A stretch of 64,000 nt of DNA from Mesorhizobium sp. M1C.F.Ca.ET.210.01.1.1 (GCF_004791585.1 NZ_SRUU01000022.1:1-64000), one strand, 5' to 3'. Counted from the stretch's first letter, positions 15,037-23,903 are shown. Notes: generated by a model not told the origin, from the letters alone. Made by a program: numbers and translations.

Positions 15037-16650
15037 ATGACAGGCAATACGGAAACGGCCGACCTGCAAGGCGTGGCGCTGCCTGGCCGGCGAGCCGTGG
15101 CTGGCATCCGTATCGATCTCAATACGATGATGCTGCTGGCCATCCTGCTGGTGGCGGCGATCGCGCGGTTTCACAACATCACCCAGCCGCTTGTCGACGC
15201 CTTCAGCTGGCGCGAGACAAGCACTGCCATGATGGCCGACAATTTCCAGCAGCGCAGCTGGAACATCTTCTTTCCCGAGGTGAGCTGGACCGGCCCCGGA
15301 CCGAGCTATCAGGGGCGGGAGTTCCAGATCGTCAGCTATATCACCGCCCTGCTCTATCAGCTCTTCGGCTGGCACGACTGGTTCGGCCGGATGGTGGCGG
15401 CGACCTTCGGCATGGTGACCGTGTTTTCCCTGCATCGGCTGACGGCGCTCTGCTGGGACGAGGCGCATGCCCACGCGACGGCGCTCGCCTATGCGTTGAT
15501 GCCCGGCACCGTGATGATCGACAGCTCGTTCCTGCCCGATCCCTCGATGCTGGCGTTGGTGACGCTCGGCGTGTGGCTGTTCGCGAAATACTGGACCAGC
15601 GGCAAGGCATGGCTGCTGCCGCTGGCAACCCTCAGCTTCACGCTCGGCGCGCTGGCGAAGCCGCCCGGGCTCGCAGCCGGCGCGGTCATCTTCTACCTGA
15701 TGGTGTGCTGGCTGGTTGCCGGGAAACGAAAGCTCGCGGCCAAGGTGTTCGTGGCCGGACTGCTTAGCCTCGCCGTCATCGCCGCCTATTTCGGCTGGGC
15801 AATCTATCTCGGCCGCTCCTACCCGCCCTACCATGTGGCGGGCAGCGGGTATATCTGGGATTCCGGCTTCGCAACATTCTTCAAGAACAGTTTCTACCTG
15901 AAGTCCGTCTGGAACACCTCCGTCTGGTGGTTCTACGGCTATCCGTTCATGGCGCTGATCGCCGTCGGGTTCTGGATGCCGCCGAAGCCTGCCGAGACCA
16001 GCGAGCGCGCCCTTTCGGCCGTTCCCTATGTGTGGCTCGCGGCGGCAGCGGTCGTCTATATCGCCGCGGCGCGCGAGATCACAACCAATCCATGGAATTA
16101 CCACATCTTCAACGTGCCGCTGGCGATGTTCTGCGGCCGCGGTGCGCTGGTGCTGGCGACGCTCGGCACCGGAACAGCGCTTACTCCCGCCGTCATGCTG
16201 CGCTCGGCCTTCATCGCGGCCCTGGCCCTGGCGCTTTCGACCGTTCCGCTGCTCAAGACGATGAAGGCGCCGTTCGCCATGAACGGCAAGCTGCTCGGCG
16301 AGGAGCTGGCGCGCCTCGTCCAGCCCGGCGAGCTTGTCGTCGCCATCGCGCCGGAGGCCGGCGACCCTGTCGCGATCTACTACAGCCGGGCGCGCGGCTG
16401 GGTGTTCCCGCCCGGCGGCGGCGATGTCGAATGGTCGAAATTCGCCGAGGACGACGCCACCGCGATCACCCAGCTCGAGGATCTGCGCGCCCAGGGCGCG
16501 GATTATTTCGGCACCGCCAAGAACGCCGCCGACAAACGGGACCGTCTGTTCGTCGAACATCATGACGGGGTGATCGACTACCTCGACAAGACCGCAACCA
16601 AGCTTGTGGATTCGGACACGCTGCTGGTCTATAGGATCACCCGCCCGTGA
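15037..16650 (+). CDS. GT39-type membrane glycosyltransferase (PMT/ArnT/Rgt-like)
   Basis: This 537-residue polytopic inner-membrane protein has about 10-12 hydrophobic helices. The first periplasmic loop reads VDAFSWRETSTAMMADNF, containing the acidic residue typical of GT-C transferases. The C-terminal periplasmic domain follows (about 430-537). Such enzymes move one sugar from a polyprenyl-phosphate carrier to a lipid, glycan or protein on the periplasmic face. The downstream polyprenyl-phosphate sugar synthase and UDP-glucuronate 4-epimerase make a galacturonic-acid transferase of the rhizobial Rgt type plausible. A GAGG site precedes ATG 15037. Confidence 0.78.
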   Translation: MTGNTETADLQGVALPGRRAVAGIRIDLNTMMLLAILLVAAIARFHNITQPLVDAFSWRETSTAMMADNFQQRSWNIFFPEVSWTGPGPSYQGREFQIVSYITALLYQLFGWHDWFGRMVAATFGMVTVFSLHRLTALCWDEAHAHATALAYALMPGTVMIDSSFLPDPSMLALVTLGVWLFAKYWTSGKAWLLPLATLSFTLGALAKPPGLAAGAVIFYLMVCWLVAGKRKLAAKVFVAGLLSLAVIAAYFGWAIYLGRSYPPYHVAGSGYIWDSGFATFFKNSFYLKSVWNTSVWWFYGYPFMALIAVGFWMPPKPAETSERALSAVPYVWLAAAAVVYIAAAREITTNPWNYHIFNVPLAMFCGRGALVLATLGTGTALTPAVMLRSAFIAALALALSTVPLLKTMKAPFAMNGKLLGEELARLVQPGELVVAIAPEAGDPVAIYYSRARGWVFPPGGGDVEWSKFAEDDATAITQLEDLRAQGADYFGTAKNAADKRDRLFVEHHDGVIDYLDKTATKLVDSDTLLVYRITRP

Positions 16651-16747
16651 GGGAGCCGCGCCTGTCGAGGCTCGGCCATGGACTGGACGCGGTTCGCCTT
16701 TCAGCGGCTACCGGCGGGCCAGGCGGCCGGCGGACGGCCGCGTAGCG

Positions 16748-17719
16748 ATGGACGTTGCGGCCCGGCCGCTGACGCGGCGATGGAAGCCGGCGGAGAACTG
16801 GTTGAAAAAAGCATTCTCGATAATCGTCACCCTGGCGCTGCTGGCATGGCTTGCCAGCGACTCGCGCTGGAAGATGGTGGGCGATGCCTTCGCCAGCATC
16901 ACGCCCGGCGCCTTCGCGGCGGTGACGCTTTCGCTGTTCGTCACTTATGTGCTGCGCGCGCTGCGCGTCTGCGACGAGTTCCGCGACGAGGTGAATGGCC
17001 GCTTCGGCGCCTGCCTGCGCGTCATCCTGATCCACAACGCCATGATCAACGTGGTGCCGTTCCGCGGCGGCGAAACCGCCTTCCCGCTGCTTTTGCGGCA
17101 GGTATTCGGCATCTCGATGGTGCGCGCCGGCGCTTCGCTCCTGTGGTTCAGGCTGCAGGACGCCTTTGTCGTCGGCGTGCTTGCCTGCCTGGTGTGGCCG
17201 GGCCTGCATCCGGCGCTGAGAGCAGCCGGCATCGCGGGGCTGATTGCCGTCGCCTGGTACCTGCCGCGCTGGGCGCGCGCGCCGCATGACTGGGCCCATC
17301 GCGGCAGCATCGTCTCAAAGCTCGGCAAGCTGCGCGACATCTTCACCGAGGCGACGGGGCGCTCCCGCTACGGCTGGTGGTGGACGGTGGCCAACTGGAC
17401 GCTGAAGCTTGCCGTGCAAGGATGGCTGCTCGCCATGCTGCTCGGCACCTCCTTCCAGACCGCTTTCCCCGGCGCCGTCGGGGCCGAGGCCGCTGCCATC
17501 CTGCCGGTGCAGGGCGTCGCCGGTTTCGGCACCTACGAGGCGGGCGCCGCGGCGGCGCTGCTCTATTCCGGCATCGCCATGAAGGACGGCCTGCAGGCGG
17601 CGCTGGCGCTGCATCTCTTCATCCTCTGCTCGGCCGTCGCCACCGGCGCGATCGCCTGGCTGTTTCCCTCCAAATCGACGCTGCCGGAGAATCCGGCCAC
17701 GGGACCCGCAAGGAAATGA
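16748..17719 (+). CDS. Flippase-like membrane protein (LPG synthase TM/UPF0104 family)
   Basis: This 323-residue integral membrane protein has about eight hydrophobic segments and the family motifs FVTYVLRALRVCDEF, MINVVPFRGGE and the C-terminal GVAGFGTYEAGAAAALL. This is the transmembrane domain of lysylphosphatidylglycerol synthases without the transferase domain. In polysaccharide clusters such proteins are proposed to help move polyprenyl-linked sugars across the membrane, but this is not shown for most members. The start is uncertain: ATG 16748 has a weak site, and a longer frame from 16604 overlaps the previous gene. Its stop overlaps or abuts the next start. Confidence 0.75.
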   Translation: MDVAARPLTRRWKPAENWLKKAFSIIVTLALLAWLASDSRWKMVGDAFASITPGAFAAVTLSLFVTYVLRALRVCDEFRDEVNGRFGACLRVILIHNAMINVVPFRGGETAFPLLLRQVFGISMVRAGASLLWFRLQDAFVVGVLACLVWPGLHPALRAAGIAGLIAVAWYLPRWARAPHDWAHRGSIVSKLGKLRDIFTEATGRSRYGWWWTVANWTLKLAVQGWLLAMLLGTSFQTAFPGAVGAEAAAILPVQGVAGFGTYEAGAAAALLYSGIAMKDGLQAALALHLFILCSAVATGAIAWLFPSKSTLPENPATGPARK

Positions 17720-17724
17720 CCGCC

Positions 17725-18801
17725 ATGGACGTGCTTCCCATTCCTCAATCGGGACTGCCAGAGGGCGCCGTCATGCCCGAGCACAGGCTTTCCATCGTCA
17801 TTCCGATGTACAACGAAGCCGACAATGTCGAGCCGCTGCTGGTGCGTATCCACCAGGCGATGGAGCATTACAGCCAGCCCTGGGAAGTGGTGCTGGTGGA
17901 CGACGGCAGCACCGACGCCACGGCGAACGAAATCCGCCGGCTCGCGGCCGAGTACGGTCCGCACGTGCATGGCGTTGAACTGGTGCGCAACTACAAGCAG
18001 ACAGCCGCCATGCAGGCCGGCCTCGACACCGCCCGCGGCGACGTCATCGCGACCCTCGACGGCGACCTGCAGAACGACCCGTTCGACATTCCGCGCATGG
18101 TCTATCGCCTGCTGACCGAGGACCTCGACCTCGTCGCCGGCTGGCGCAAGAACCGCCAGGAAGGGTTCTGGATGCGCCGGCTGCCGTCGCGCATCGCCAA
18201 CTCGCTGATCGCGCGCGTCACCGGCGTCAAGCTGAAGGACTATGGCTGCAGCCTGAAGATCTTCCGCGGCAGCGTTATCCGCAGCGTCAGGCTCTATGGC
18301 GAAATGCACCGCTTCATCCCGGCCTGGCTGGCGACGGTGACGACGCCGCGCCGCATCGCTGAGGAGGTGGTGACGCACCACGCCCGCATCCACGGCCAGT
18401 CGAAATACGGCATCTCGCGCACCTTCCGCGTGGTGCTCGACCTCGTCTTCATGTTCTTCTTCATGCGCTACCGCACCAGGCCCGGCCATTTCTTCGGCGG
18501 CATCGGCATCGTGCTCGGCTTGCTCGGTTCGCTGGTGCTGGCTTACCTGTTCGGCCTGAAGGTGTTTTTCGGGCAGGACATCGGAACGCGCCCGATGCTG
18601 TTCACCGGCTTCTTCCTGGTGATCGCCGGGCTGCAGATGGTGACCTCGGGCGTGCTGGCCGAAATGCTGTCGCGCGTCTACCTTGAAGCAAATGTCTCCC
18701 TCGCCTACGTGGCGCGCCCGCAGCCCGCGCATGGCGAGGGCGACGGCTGGCACCGGCCGAGCCTGCCGGCGACTGCCAGGAAGAGCCCGCGCCGCAAATG
18801 A
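17725..18801 (+). CDS. GT2 polyprenyl-phosphate sugar synthase (RgtE/ArnC/GtrB-like)
   Basis: The protein has 358 residues. The N-terminal GT-A domain contains LSIVIPMYNEADNVEPLL, VVLVDDGSTDAT, and TLDGDLQNDPFDIPRMV, whose DGDLQ is the metal-binding DxD. Two C-terminal transmembrane helices follow (GIGIVLGLLGSLVLAYLFGL and FTGFFLVIAGLQMVTSGVLA). This architecture fits enzymes that load a sugar from a UDP donor onto undecaprenyl- or dodecaprenyl-phosphate at the cytoplasmic face. With a UDP-galacturonate-forming epimerase immediately downstream, polyprenyl-P-galacturonate (RgtE reaction) is the best guess. ATG 17716 overlaps the previous stop (ATGA); ATG 17725 has better spacing from AAGGA. 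Confidence 0.85.
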   Translation: MDVLPIPQSGLPEGAVMPEHRLSIVIPMYNEADNVEPLLVRIHQAMEHYSQPWEVVLVDDGSTDATANEIRRLAAEYGPHVHGVELVRNYKQTAAMQAGLDTARGDVIATLDGDLQNDPFDIPRMVYRLLTEDLDLVAGWRKNRQEGFWMRRLPSRIANSLIARVTGVKLKDYGCSLKIFRGSVIRSVRLYGEMHRFIPAWLATVTTPRRIAEEVVTHHARIHGQSKYGISRTFRVVLDLVFMFFFMRYRTRPGHFFGGIGIVLGLLGSLVLAYLFGLKVFFGQDIGTRPMLFTGFFLVIAGLQMVTSGVLAEMLSRVYLEANVSLAYVARPQPAHGEGDGWHRPSLPATARKSPRRK

Positions 18802-18832
18802 TTTCGCCCCTGCCCCCATTCGAGGTCCGCGC

Positions 18833-19816
18833 ATGACCATCCTCGTGACCGGAGCCGCCGGCTTCATCGGCAGCCATGTCTGCCAGCGCCTGCTCGCGCG
18901 CGGCGACGCCGTTGTCGGCGTCGACAGCATGAACACCTATTACGATCCGGCGCTGAAGGCGGCGCGGCTGGCCAGGCTTTCGCCGGCCAAGGGATTTTCG
19001 TTCCATCAGCTCGACATCGCCGAACCGGGCGCGCTGGCAGCGAAGCTCAAGGGAACGCCGGTCAGCGGCATCGTGCATCTTGGCGCCCAGGCCGGCGTCC
19101 GCTACTCGCTGGAGAACCCACGCGCCTATATCCACGCCAATATCGCCGGCCATCTGGAGGTGCTGGAGCTCTGCCGCGCGTCGCCCGAGATCAGACACCT
19201 GGTCTACGCCTCGTCAAGCTCGGTCTATGGCGGCAACACCAAGGTGCCGTTCGCGGAGACCGACCGCGTCGACAATCCGGTGTCGCTCTACGCGGCGACG
19301 AAGAAGGCCGATGAGCTGATCAGCTCGACCTATTCGCATCTTTACGGCCTGCCGCAGACCGGCCTGCGCTTTTTCACCGTCTACGGTCCCTGGGGGCGCC
19401 CGGACATGGCCGCCTGGATCTTCACCGAGGCGATGCTGGCCGGCAAGCCGATCCGTGTCTTCAACCATGGCGAGATGTGGCGCGATTTCACCTATGTCGA
19501 CGACATCGTCGACGGCGTGGTGGCGGTGCTCGACAAGCCGCCGGTGGCCGGCGGCGAGCGCCACAGGATCTACAACATCGGCAACAGCCAGCCGGTGCAT
19601 CTCGGCCGCTTCATTGAAACGCTGGAGAAGCTGCTCGGCGTCAAGGCGATCCGCGACAGCCTGCCGATGCAGCCCGGCGAGGTCGAGAAAACCTATGCCG
19701 ACACCAGCGCGCTTGAGCGCGACTTCGGCTTCAAGCCGAAAGTCTCGATCGAGGAAGGGCTGGCGAAATTCGTCGACTGGTACCGGCAGGAATGGCGGCC
19801 GGAGGGCAAGAGGTAG
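18833..19816 (+). CDS. UDP-glucuronate 4-epimerase-like NAD-dependent epimerase
   Basis: This 327-residue extended SDR has TGAAGFIGSHVCQRLL at the N-terminus. It then has GVDSMNTYYDPALKAARL (the conserved NDYYD-like substrate loop of UDP-glucuronate 4-epimerases), LGAQAGVRYSLENPRAYIHANI, SSSSVYGGN, and the catalytic Tyr-Lys in LYAATKK. The segment YGPWGRPDMA is typical of LspL/Cap1J/GAE enzymes. It interconverts UDP-glucuronate and UDP-galacturonate. It lies 31 bases after the GT2 gene, giving a four-gene run GT39-flippase-GT2-epimerase. Confidence 0.88.
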   Translation: MTILVTGAAGFIGSHVCQRLLARGDAVVGVDSMNTYYDPALKAARLARLSPAKGFSFHQLDIAEPGALAAKLKGTPVSGIVHLGAQAGVRYSLENPRAYIHANIAGHLEVLELCRASPEIRHLVYASSSSVYGGNTKVPFAETDRVDNPVSLYAATKKADELISSTYSHLYGLPQTGLRFFTVYGPWGRPDMAAWIFTEAMLAGKPIRVFNHGEMWRDFTYVDDIVDGVVAVLDKPPVAGGERHRIYNIGNSQPVHLGRFIETLEKLLGVKAIRDSLPMQPGEVEKTYADTSALERDFGFKPKVSIEEGLAKFVDWYRQEWRPEGKR

Positions 19817-19869
19817 CGCGCGGCCGGCGCAAATCCTCTCGCCCCCCGCTCTCGCCCCCCGGCGACGGT

Positions 19870-20277
19870 TTAGCGCGCGCGGCAGGCCGAACGCTGGCCA
19901 AAGCCACTTGGACCGCAGATCCAGGGCGAATGGCCGAGCAGCGGGCCAGGGCTGCCGATGTTGTAGGAAACCTTGGTCAGCGCCGACGTGTGGATGCGCT
20001 GCGGCCGCACGAAGGCGGCATAGGCCTCTTCCCTCACGCGCGTCACGCTGGTCGTCTGCGTCAACGGCCTGCGGTGGACCCGATAGAGCCGTTTCTTATT
20101 GACATAGTGGACCTTCTTGCCGAGCGCGTTCACCGTGGGCTTGTTGCCACTGATCGAGCCGGTCCTGGCCGTATCCATGGTCTGGCAACCAGACACCATC
20201 GAGACCAGTGCAATAGCGGCCAAGGCGTGGGCATATTTCTTGCCGAACACCGCCGCGTTTTCCATAAGCTTGTTCAT
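19870..20277 (-). CDS. Small lipoprotein with C-terminal CxPSGFGQxSxC motif
   Basis: This 135-residue protein has a hydrophobic leader and the lipobox MVSGC (Cys at residue 31). A basic middle (YVNKKRLYRVHRRP) follows, and then a C-terminal segment SPWICGPSGFGQRSACR with two cysteines around PSGFGQ. The lipobox context and the C-terminal motif match the lipoprotein at 10960-11316; the middle regions have diverged. It is convergent with the UDP-glucuronate 4-epimerase gene. Function is unknown. Its placement at the other end of the nucleotide-sugar block suggests an envelope role. Confidence 0.75.
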   Translation of the reverse strand: MNKLMENAAVFGKKYAHALAAIALVSMVSGCQTMDTARTGSISGNKPTVNALGKKVHYVNKKRLYRVHRRPLTQTTSVTRVREEAYAAFVRPQRIHTSALTKVSYNIGSPGPLLGHSPWICGPSGFGQRSACRAR

Positions 20278-20545
20278 TGCCGTCCCCTGTCGCCAAATAT
20301 AATTCGTCGGACTGCAGAGATATATTTCTCTCTGCTTTCTTTCCGCCCTACGCAGGCCGCCTTTCGCAGCTCACATCATGGTTTAATATTAGGGGACACT
20401 TATTAAAATTCGTGCAAACGACATGATGAGCGCCGTCTTTCGGCACTCGATCGACTCTTATTAAAATTTGAACTTTTTAGGGAACGGCGATCGTCGAGAG
20501 GGTCAGCAGTTCAGCCGAACCAGGTGATGGAGGATGCTTGCGACC
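20278..20545. other. AT-rich intergenic region with a direct repeat
   Basis: These 268 bases lie between two minus-strand genes. The 12-base sequence cttattaaaatt occurs twice, at 20399-20410 and 20457-20468, 58 bases apart. It probably contains the lipoprotein promoter. No gene is seen. Confidence 0.4.
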
Positions 20546-22426
20546 TCAGGGCGACGGATCCCAGCCGGGATCGAAATAGAAGTTCTGGGTCCCGACCCCG
20601 CCCTGTCCCGCGCCTGAAACCGGAAAGGTTATCCTGACGATGCGCAAGTGACCGGCGCCCTGCTGCAATCCGTATATTCCCTCCAATCCCCGATGGTAGA
20701 AACCGGCAATCGGAAGAAAAAGTGCCATGGCGGCGAGGCATCCTTGCAGCGCGATGCTGGCCGAGTTCGATCGCACCAGGATCTTGTTCTCGGTAAGATG
20801 CTTGGCAATGATGACCGCCACGAGAACTCCATAGATCGCCCCGCTCAGCGCCGCAAACCAATAGAAACCCGTGGCGCTGGCCGGCCGTTCCACGAGGAGA
20901 ACCGGCAGCGAGGCGCCGGCGGCCAGGACCAAATAGGGCACTACCACGCGACTTGGCAAAAGGGTCTTTGGGCCGCTCCCCTTCGGCGTCACACGAAAAT
21001 CGACGAAGGACTTCGTTAGATAGTCGCGAACAGATGCCATCGACCCAGCAAGCACCCACGGCCAACGCGCGAAAAGATGAAATAGCATTCCTTCCCAACT
21101 GATCGCCTTGGCTGTGGTCGGACGCGACAGACCGAAGCCTTTCAGCAGAACTACCAGGCCGACCGGGATAAGAGAGCTGGGAAGATAAAATAAAATGAAT
21201 TCTGGATATGTAACATTGGCAAAATTTCTTGCCGATAGAAGCGCATATATTGGCATAAGATACATAATCAAAGCGAATACTGCGAACAATGGGTACCAAA
21301 GCTGACAGAAGATGAATTGGAACCTCAACCTCGGACTCAGCCTGGGTAGATATGTGGGCGAGTACTCTAGCAAGATGGTCGTCAAGCTGCGCGACCACTG
21401 GAATTCCTGAGTAATCAGATCGGCGAAAGTTTGCGGTCCGTCGCCATTGGCGATGGCGTCGATCGCGTGCACACCGCGCCAGCCGGCGGCGTTGATCAGC
21501 ATCGAGGTGGAATGGTCCTCGGCGAGTTCCGGACCGAGACCCCCGGCTTCACGCAGCGCCCTCGTCCTTACAGCATAGTGCGAGCCGATGCAGAGGGGCG
21601 CACCGCGGGTTGTGTAACCGGATTGCAGTGGTCCGTGAAGCATCCCCTCAACAAACAGGCGGCCGCGCGCCGCCCAGCTTTCGCCGGCGTTGTTGTCGCA
21701 GATGCTGGGCGCCGAGACATAGCCGACGGCCGGATCGGCGAAGGGATAGAGGATTTCCCTCAAATAGGTCGGCGTCGGCACGTGGTCGGCGTCCATCTGG
21801 GCGACGAAATCGTAGCGCTCATAGCCGTAGTGATCGTAGAAAAAGGCGAGATTGCCCTCCTTGCAACGTGTCCTGCGCGGCCAGGTCTTGCGGTGATAGT
21901 CCTCGCGGCCGCGCCGTGTCGAAACCAGCACGCCATGCGCATCGCACCAGCGAACCGTCTCCTCCGACGGATCCTCATCGGCCAGCCAGGTGTCGTGCGG
22001 ATAATCCTGCGCCAGCATCGCCTCCAGCGTGCGCTGCACGACGGAGAACGGCTCGGACGGCGCCTTGGTGACCACCATTGCGACGCGCGAGCGTTCGGGG
22101 ATGGTATGCAGCTTCGATGATTTCCGCGACGCGTGGACGTTGAGAAGGAAGTACATCGGCATCAGCGTCAGCCAGGCCAGGACCCCGGTGGCGAAGGCAT
22201 ATGGCCCGATATGCTCGACGTGCTCCGGCCGCAACCACCAGGACCAGAAGAAGCCGAGCGAGATGAACCAGAAAGCGAGGCCGAGCCGAAGGATCAATTG
22301 CTGTCGAGGCGACAGGACCGGCACTAGATAGGGGCCTTTCGGGCCAATGCCGCCAATGGCCCTGCCGGGCCGACTCGCACGCCGTCCTCTGCCGCCGACA
22401 ACGCCGGCATCCAATGAAATGCCCAT
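20546..22426 (-). CDS. Cellulose-synthase-like GT2 glycosyltransferase
   Basis: This 626-residue membrane protein has two N-terminal helices (about 42-64 and 75-96) and a processive GT2 domain. Its motifs are D-D (about 150), DADH (212-215), an acidic EDH triad (303-305) and QEFQWSRS (340-347), where a QxxRW motif is normally found. At least five C-terminal helices follow. Enzymes of this class polymerise UDP- or GDP-sugars into beta-linked glucan, mannan or related polymers and export the chain. The product here is unknown. The start could be GTG 22441 or ATG 22426. It is divergent from a secreted GH26-like hydrolase, a common synthase/hydrolase pairing. Confidence 0.85.
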   Translation of the reverse strand: MGISLDAGVVGGRGRRASRPGRAIGGIGPKGPYLVPVLSPRQQLILRLGLAFWFISLGFFWSWWLRPEHVEHIGPYAFATGVLAWLTLMPMYFLLNVHASRKSSKLHTIPERSRVAMVVTKAPSEPFSVVQRTLEAMLAQDYPHDTWLADEDPSEETVRWCDAHGVLVSTRRGREDYHRKTWPRRTRCKEGNLAFFYDHYGYERYDFVAQMDADHVPTPTYLREILYPFADPAVGYVSAPSICDNNAGESWAARGRLFVEGMLHGPLQSGYTTRGAPLCIGSHYAVRTRALREAGGLGPELAEDHSTSMLINAAGWRGVHAIDAIANGDGPQTFADLITQEFQWSRSLTTILLEYSPTYLPRLSPRLRFQFIFCQLWYPLFAVFALIMYLMPIYALLSARNFANVTYPEFILFYLPSSLIPVGLVVLLKGFGLSRPTTAKAISWEGMLFHLFARWPWVLAGSMASVRDYLTKSFVDFRVTPKGSGPKTLLPSRVVVPYLVLAAGASLPVLLVERPASATGFYWFAALSGAIYGVLVAVIIAKHLTENKILVRSNSASIALQGCLAAMALFLPIAGFYHRGLEGIYGLQQGAGHLRIVRITFPVSGAGQGGVGTQNFYFDPGWDPSP

Positions 22427-22985
22427 ACTACCCGCCGCCACTTTCGCTCTCGTCCTTGCGGCCGAAAGCGTTCACATCCCCACGGTAGGATCAGCACCTG
22501 CTAATAGAGAGTCAACAGAATTCAGGTTCCGTTAACCAGGCTTCTTGAGGGGTGGTTAACCCCATGTCCCGGCAGGCCGGCTGCGCAGCCGTGGCGCACC
22601 TGAGTGAGGGATTTCAAACGAACGCGACGTCCGACCGCCGACGGCTCTTTTTGCGACCGTCGCGTTAACCATCTCCGTGCGATATGGTTAAGTAACGGTT
22701 AATTGCACTTGACTCTCGGTAAGCATAGGCTCTTATATCAGTAAGGGTTAATATCGTAATGTTGACGCGAATTTGTGAGTATCGCGGCGACAGTCTCCTG
22801 GGGGCTCCAAGGTATAAGCACCTCGCGGGATTACTCTGATGGACGGCCGAAGCTGTGCCCGTCCCGGTCGCTCAGAAAACCCGCAGTTCACGTCGGCAGA
22901 CCGATTGTCTGGGTTTGCGTGCCGATCCCTATTGGCACGTGGTGGCGAGCTTCAACATCCTTCGTTGGGGCTATGGAGGTTGGGC
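22427..22985. other. Divergent regulatory region rich in TTAACC/GGTTAA
   Basis: These 559 bases separate the synthase-like gene from the GH26-like gene. The hexamer GTTAAC or GGTTAA recurs at about 22532, 22553, 22664, 22686, 22698 and 22746. One pair forms a complete CtrA-type site at 22688-22702. No gene is supported; the frame from 22839 is an upstream extension of the hydrolase gene. Confidence 0.5.
22688..22702 (+). promoter_or_regulatory. CtrA-type binding site TTAA-N7-TTAA
   Basis: The sequence ttaagtaacggttaa is an exact match to the TTAA-N7-TTAA consensus of the alphaproteobacterial cell-cycle regulator CtrA. It lies 298 bases before the hydrolase start and 262 bases from the synthase-like start. 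Further single half-sites flank it. Binding is inferred from the motif only. Confidence 0.5.
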
Positions 22986-23903
22986 ATGAGATACCCCACA
23001 GCAACCGCACTTGTGTCGGCATTCATCGTCGGCGGCTGCATTGTCCTGCCGGCATCGGCGGGATCGCCCTCTGGAACGGATCCGGTGCAGACGAGCTCGG
23101 CTGCGTCGGCATTCGGCTCCTATGATCCTTATGGCGACTTCAGCAACGACAAATCGGCTAGCATCGAGGAGCTCTTCCTGCCTTGGGAAGACGTCGATCT
23201 CTCGACGCTGCCGCTGGCTGACGCCTACGCCCTGCAGCGCGGCCGCTCACTGCTGATCACCATCGAGCCGTGGACATGGTCGAAGGACTGGCGCATCACG
23301 CCGCCGGAACTGCGCAACGGCATCCTGGGCGGCAAATACGACGCCAACATGCAGGCGATCTGCAACCTGGTCGGACAGATGAAAAGCCCGGTGACGATCC
23401 GCTGGGCGCAGGAAATGGAGGACACCAACGGCCGCTTTACCTGGGCCAACTGGGCGCCGAAGGACTGGATCGCCGCTTACAAGCGCGAAGTCGACGTCTG
23501 CCGCAAGGCGGCGCCGGCGGCCAAATACATGTGGTCGCCGAAGGGATTGGACGGCCTCGAGAAATACTATCCGGGCGACGATTATGTCGATGTCATCGGC
23601 CTGTCGGTGTTCGGCCTGCAGAAGAAGGACAATGACGAAGCCGGTCGCGACCGGACCTTCGAAGAGACGCTCAAGCCCGGCTACGACCGTGTCGCGAAAT
23701 TCAACAAGCCGGTGATCGTGGCCGAGCTCGGCTATGTCGGAAAGCAGGACTATGTGACGAAGTGGGCGGAAGATTCCCGCAAATCCTATGCGGAGTTCCC
23801 GGCCCTGACCTCGGTCGTCTACTTCAACCAGAAGGAAACGTGGCCGTGGCTGAACGGCTATGGGCTGCCCGACTGGCGGGTGACGCAGCACGTGCTGCCG
23901 TAA
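22986..23903 (+). CDS. Secreted GH26-like glycoside hydrolase (beta-mannanase/glucanase-like)
   Basis: This 305-residue protein has a signal peptide ending ASA (residue 25) and a TIM-barrel hydrolase domain. ITIEPWTWS, then TIRWAQEME (Glu143, probable acid/base), YMWSPKG, DVIGLSVFG and VIVAELGYVG (Glu247, probable nucleophile) follow the order seen in GH26 and related clan A enzymes. GGAGG lies 6 bases before ATG 22986, which fixes the start. It probably trims or releases the glycan made by the divergent synthase-like protein; exact specificity cannot be read from sequence. Confidence 0.8.
   Translation: MRYPTATALVSAFIVGGCIVLPASAGSPSGTDPVQTSSAASAFGSYDPYGDFSNDKSASIEELFLPWEDVDLSTLPLADAYALQRGRSLLITIEPWTWSKDWRITPPELRNGILGGKYDANMQAICNLVGQMKSPVTIRWAQEMEDTNGRFTWANWAPKDWIAAYKREVDVCRKAAPAAKYMWSPKGLDGLEKYYPGDDYVDVIGLSVFGLQKKDNDEAGRDRTFEETLKPGYDRVAKFNKPVIVAELGYVGKQDYVTKWAEDSRKSYAEFPALTSVVYFNQKETWPWLNGYGLPDWRVTQHVLP

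Noticed and set aside
14968..16563. 531-codon minus-strand frame opposite the GT39 gene
   Set aside because: Arg/His-rich with no hydrophobic segments; the sense strand shows clear transmembrane helices.
20511..21398. 295-codon minus-strand frame inside the cellulose-synthase-like gene
   Set aside because: It is in a different frame from the GT2 gene, which continues without a break through this stretch, so no frameshift is needed.
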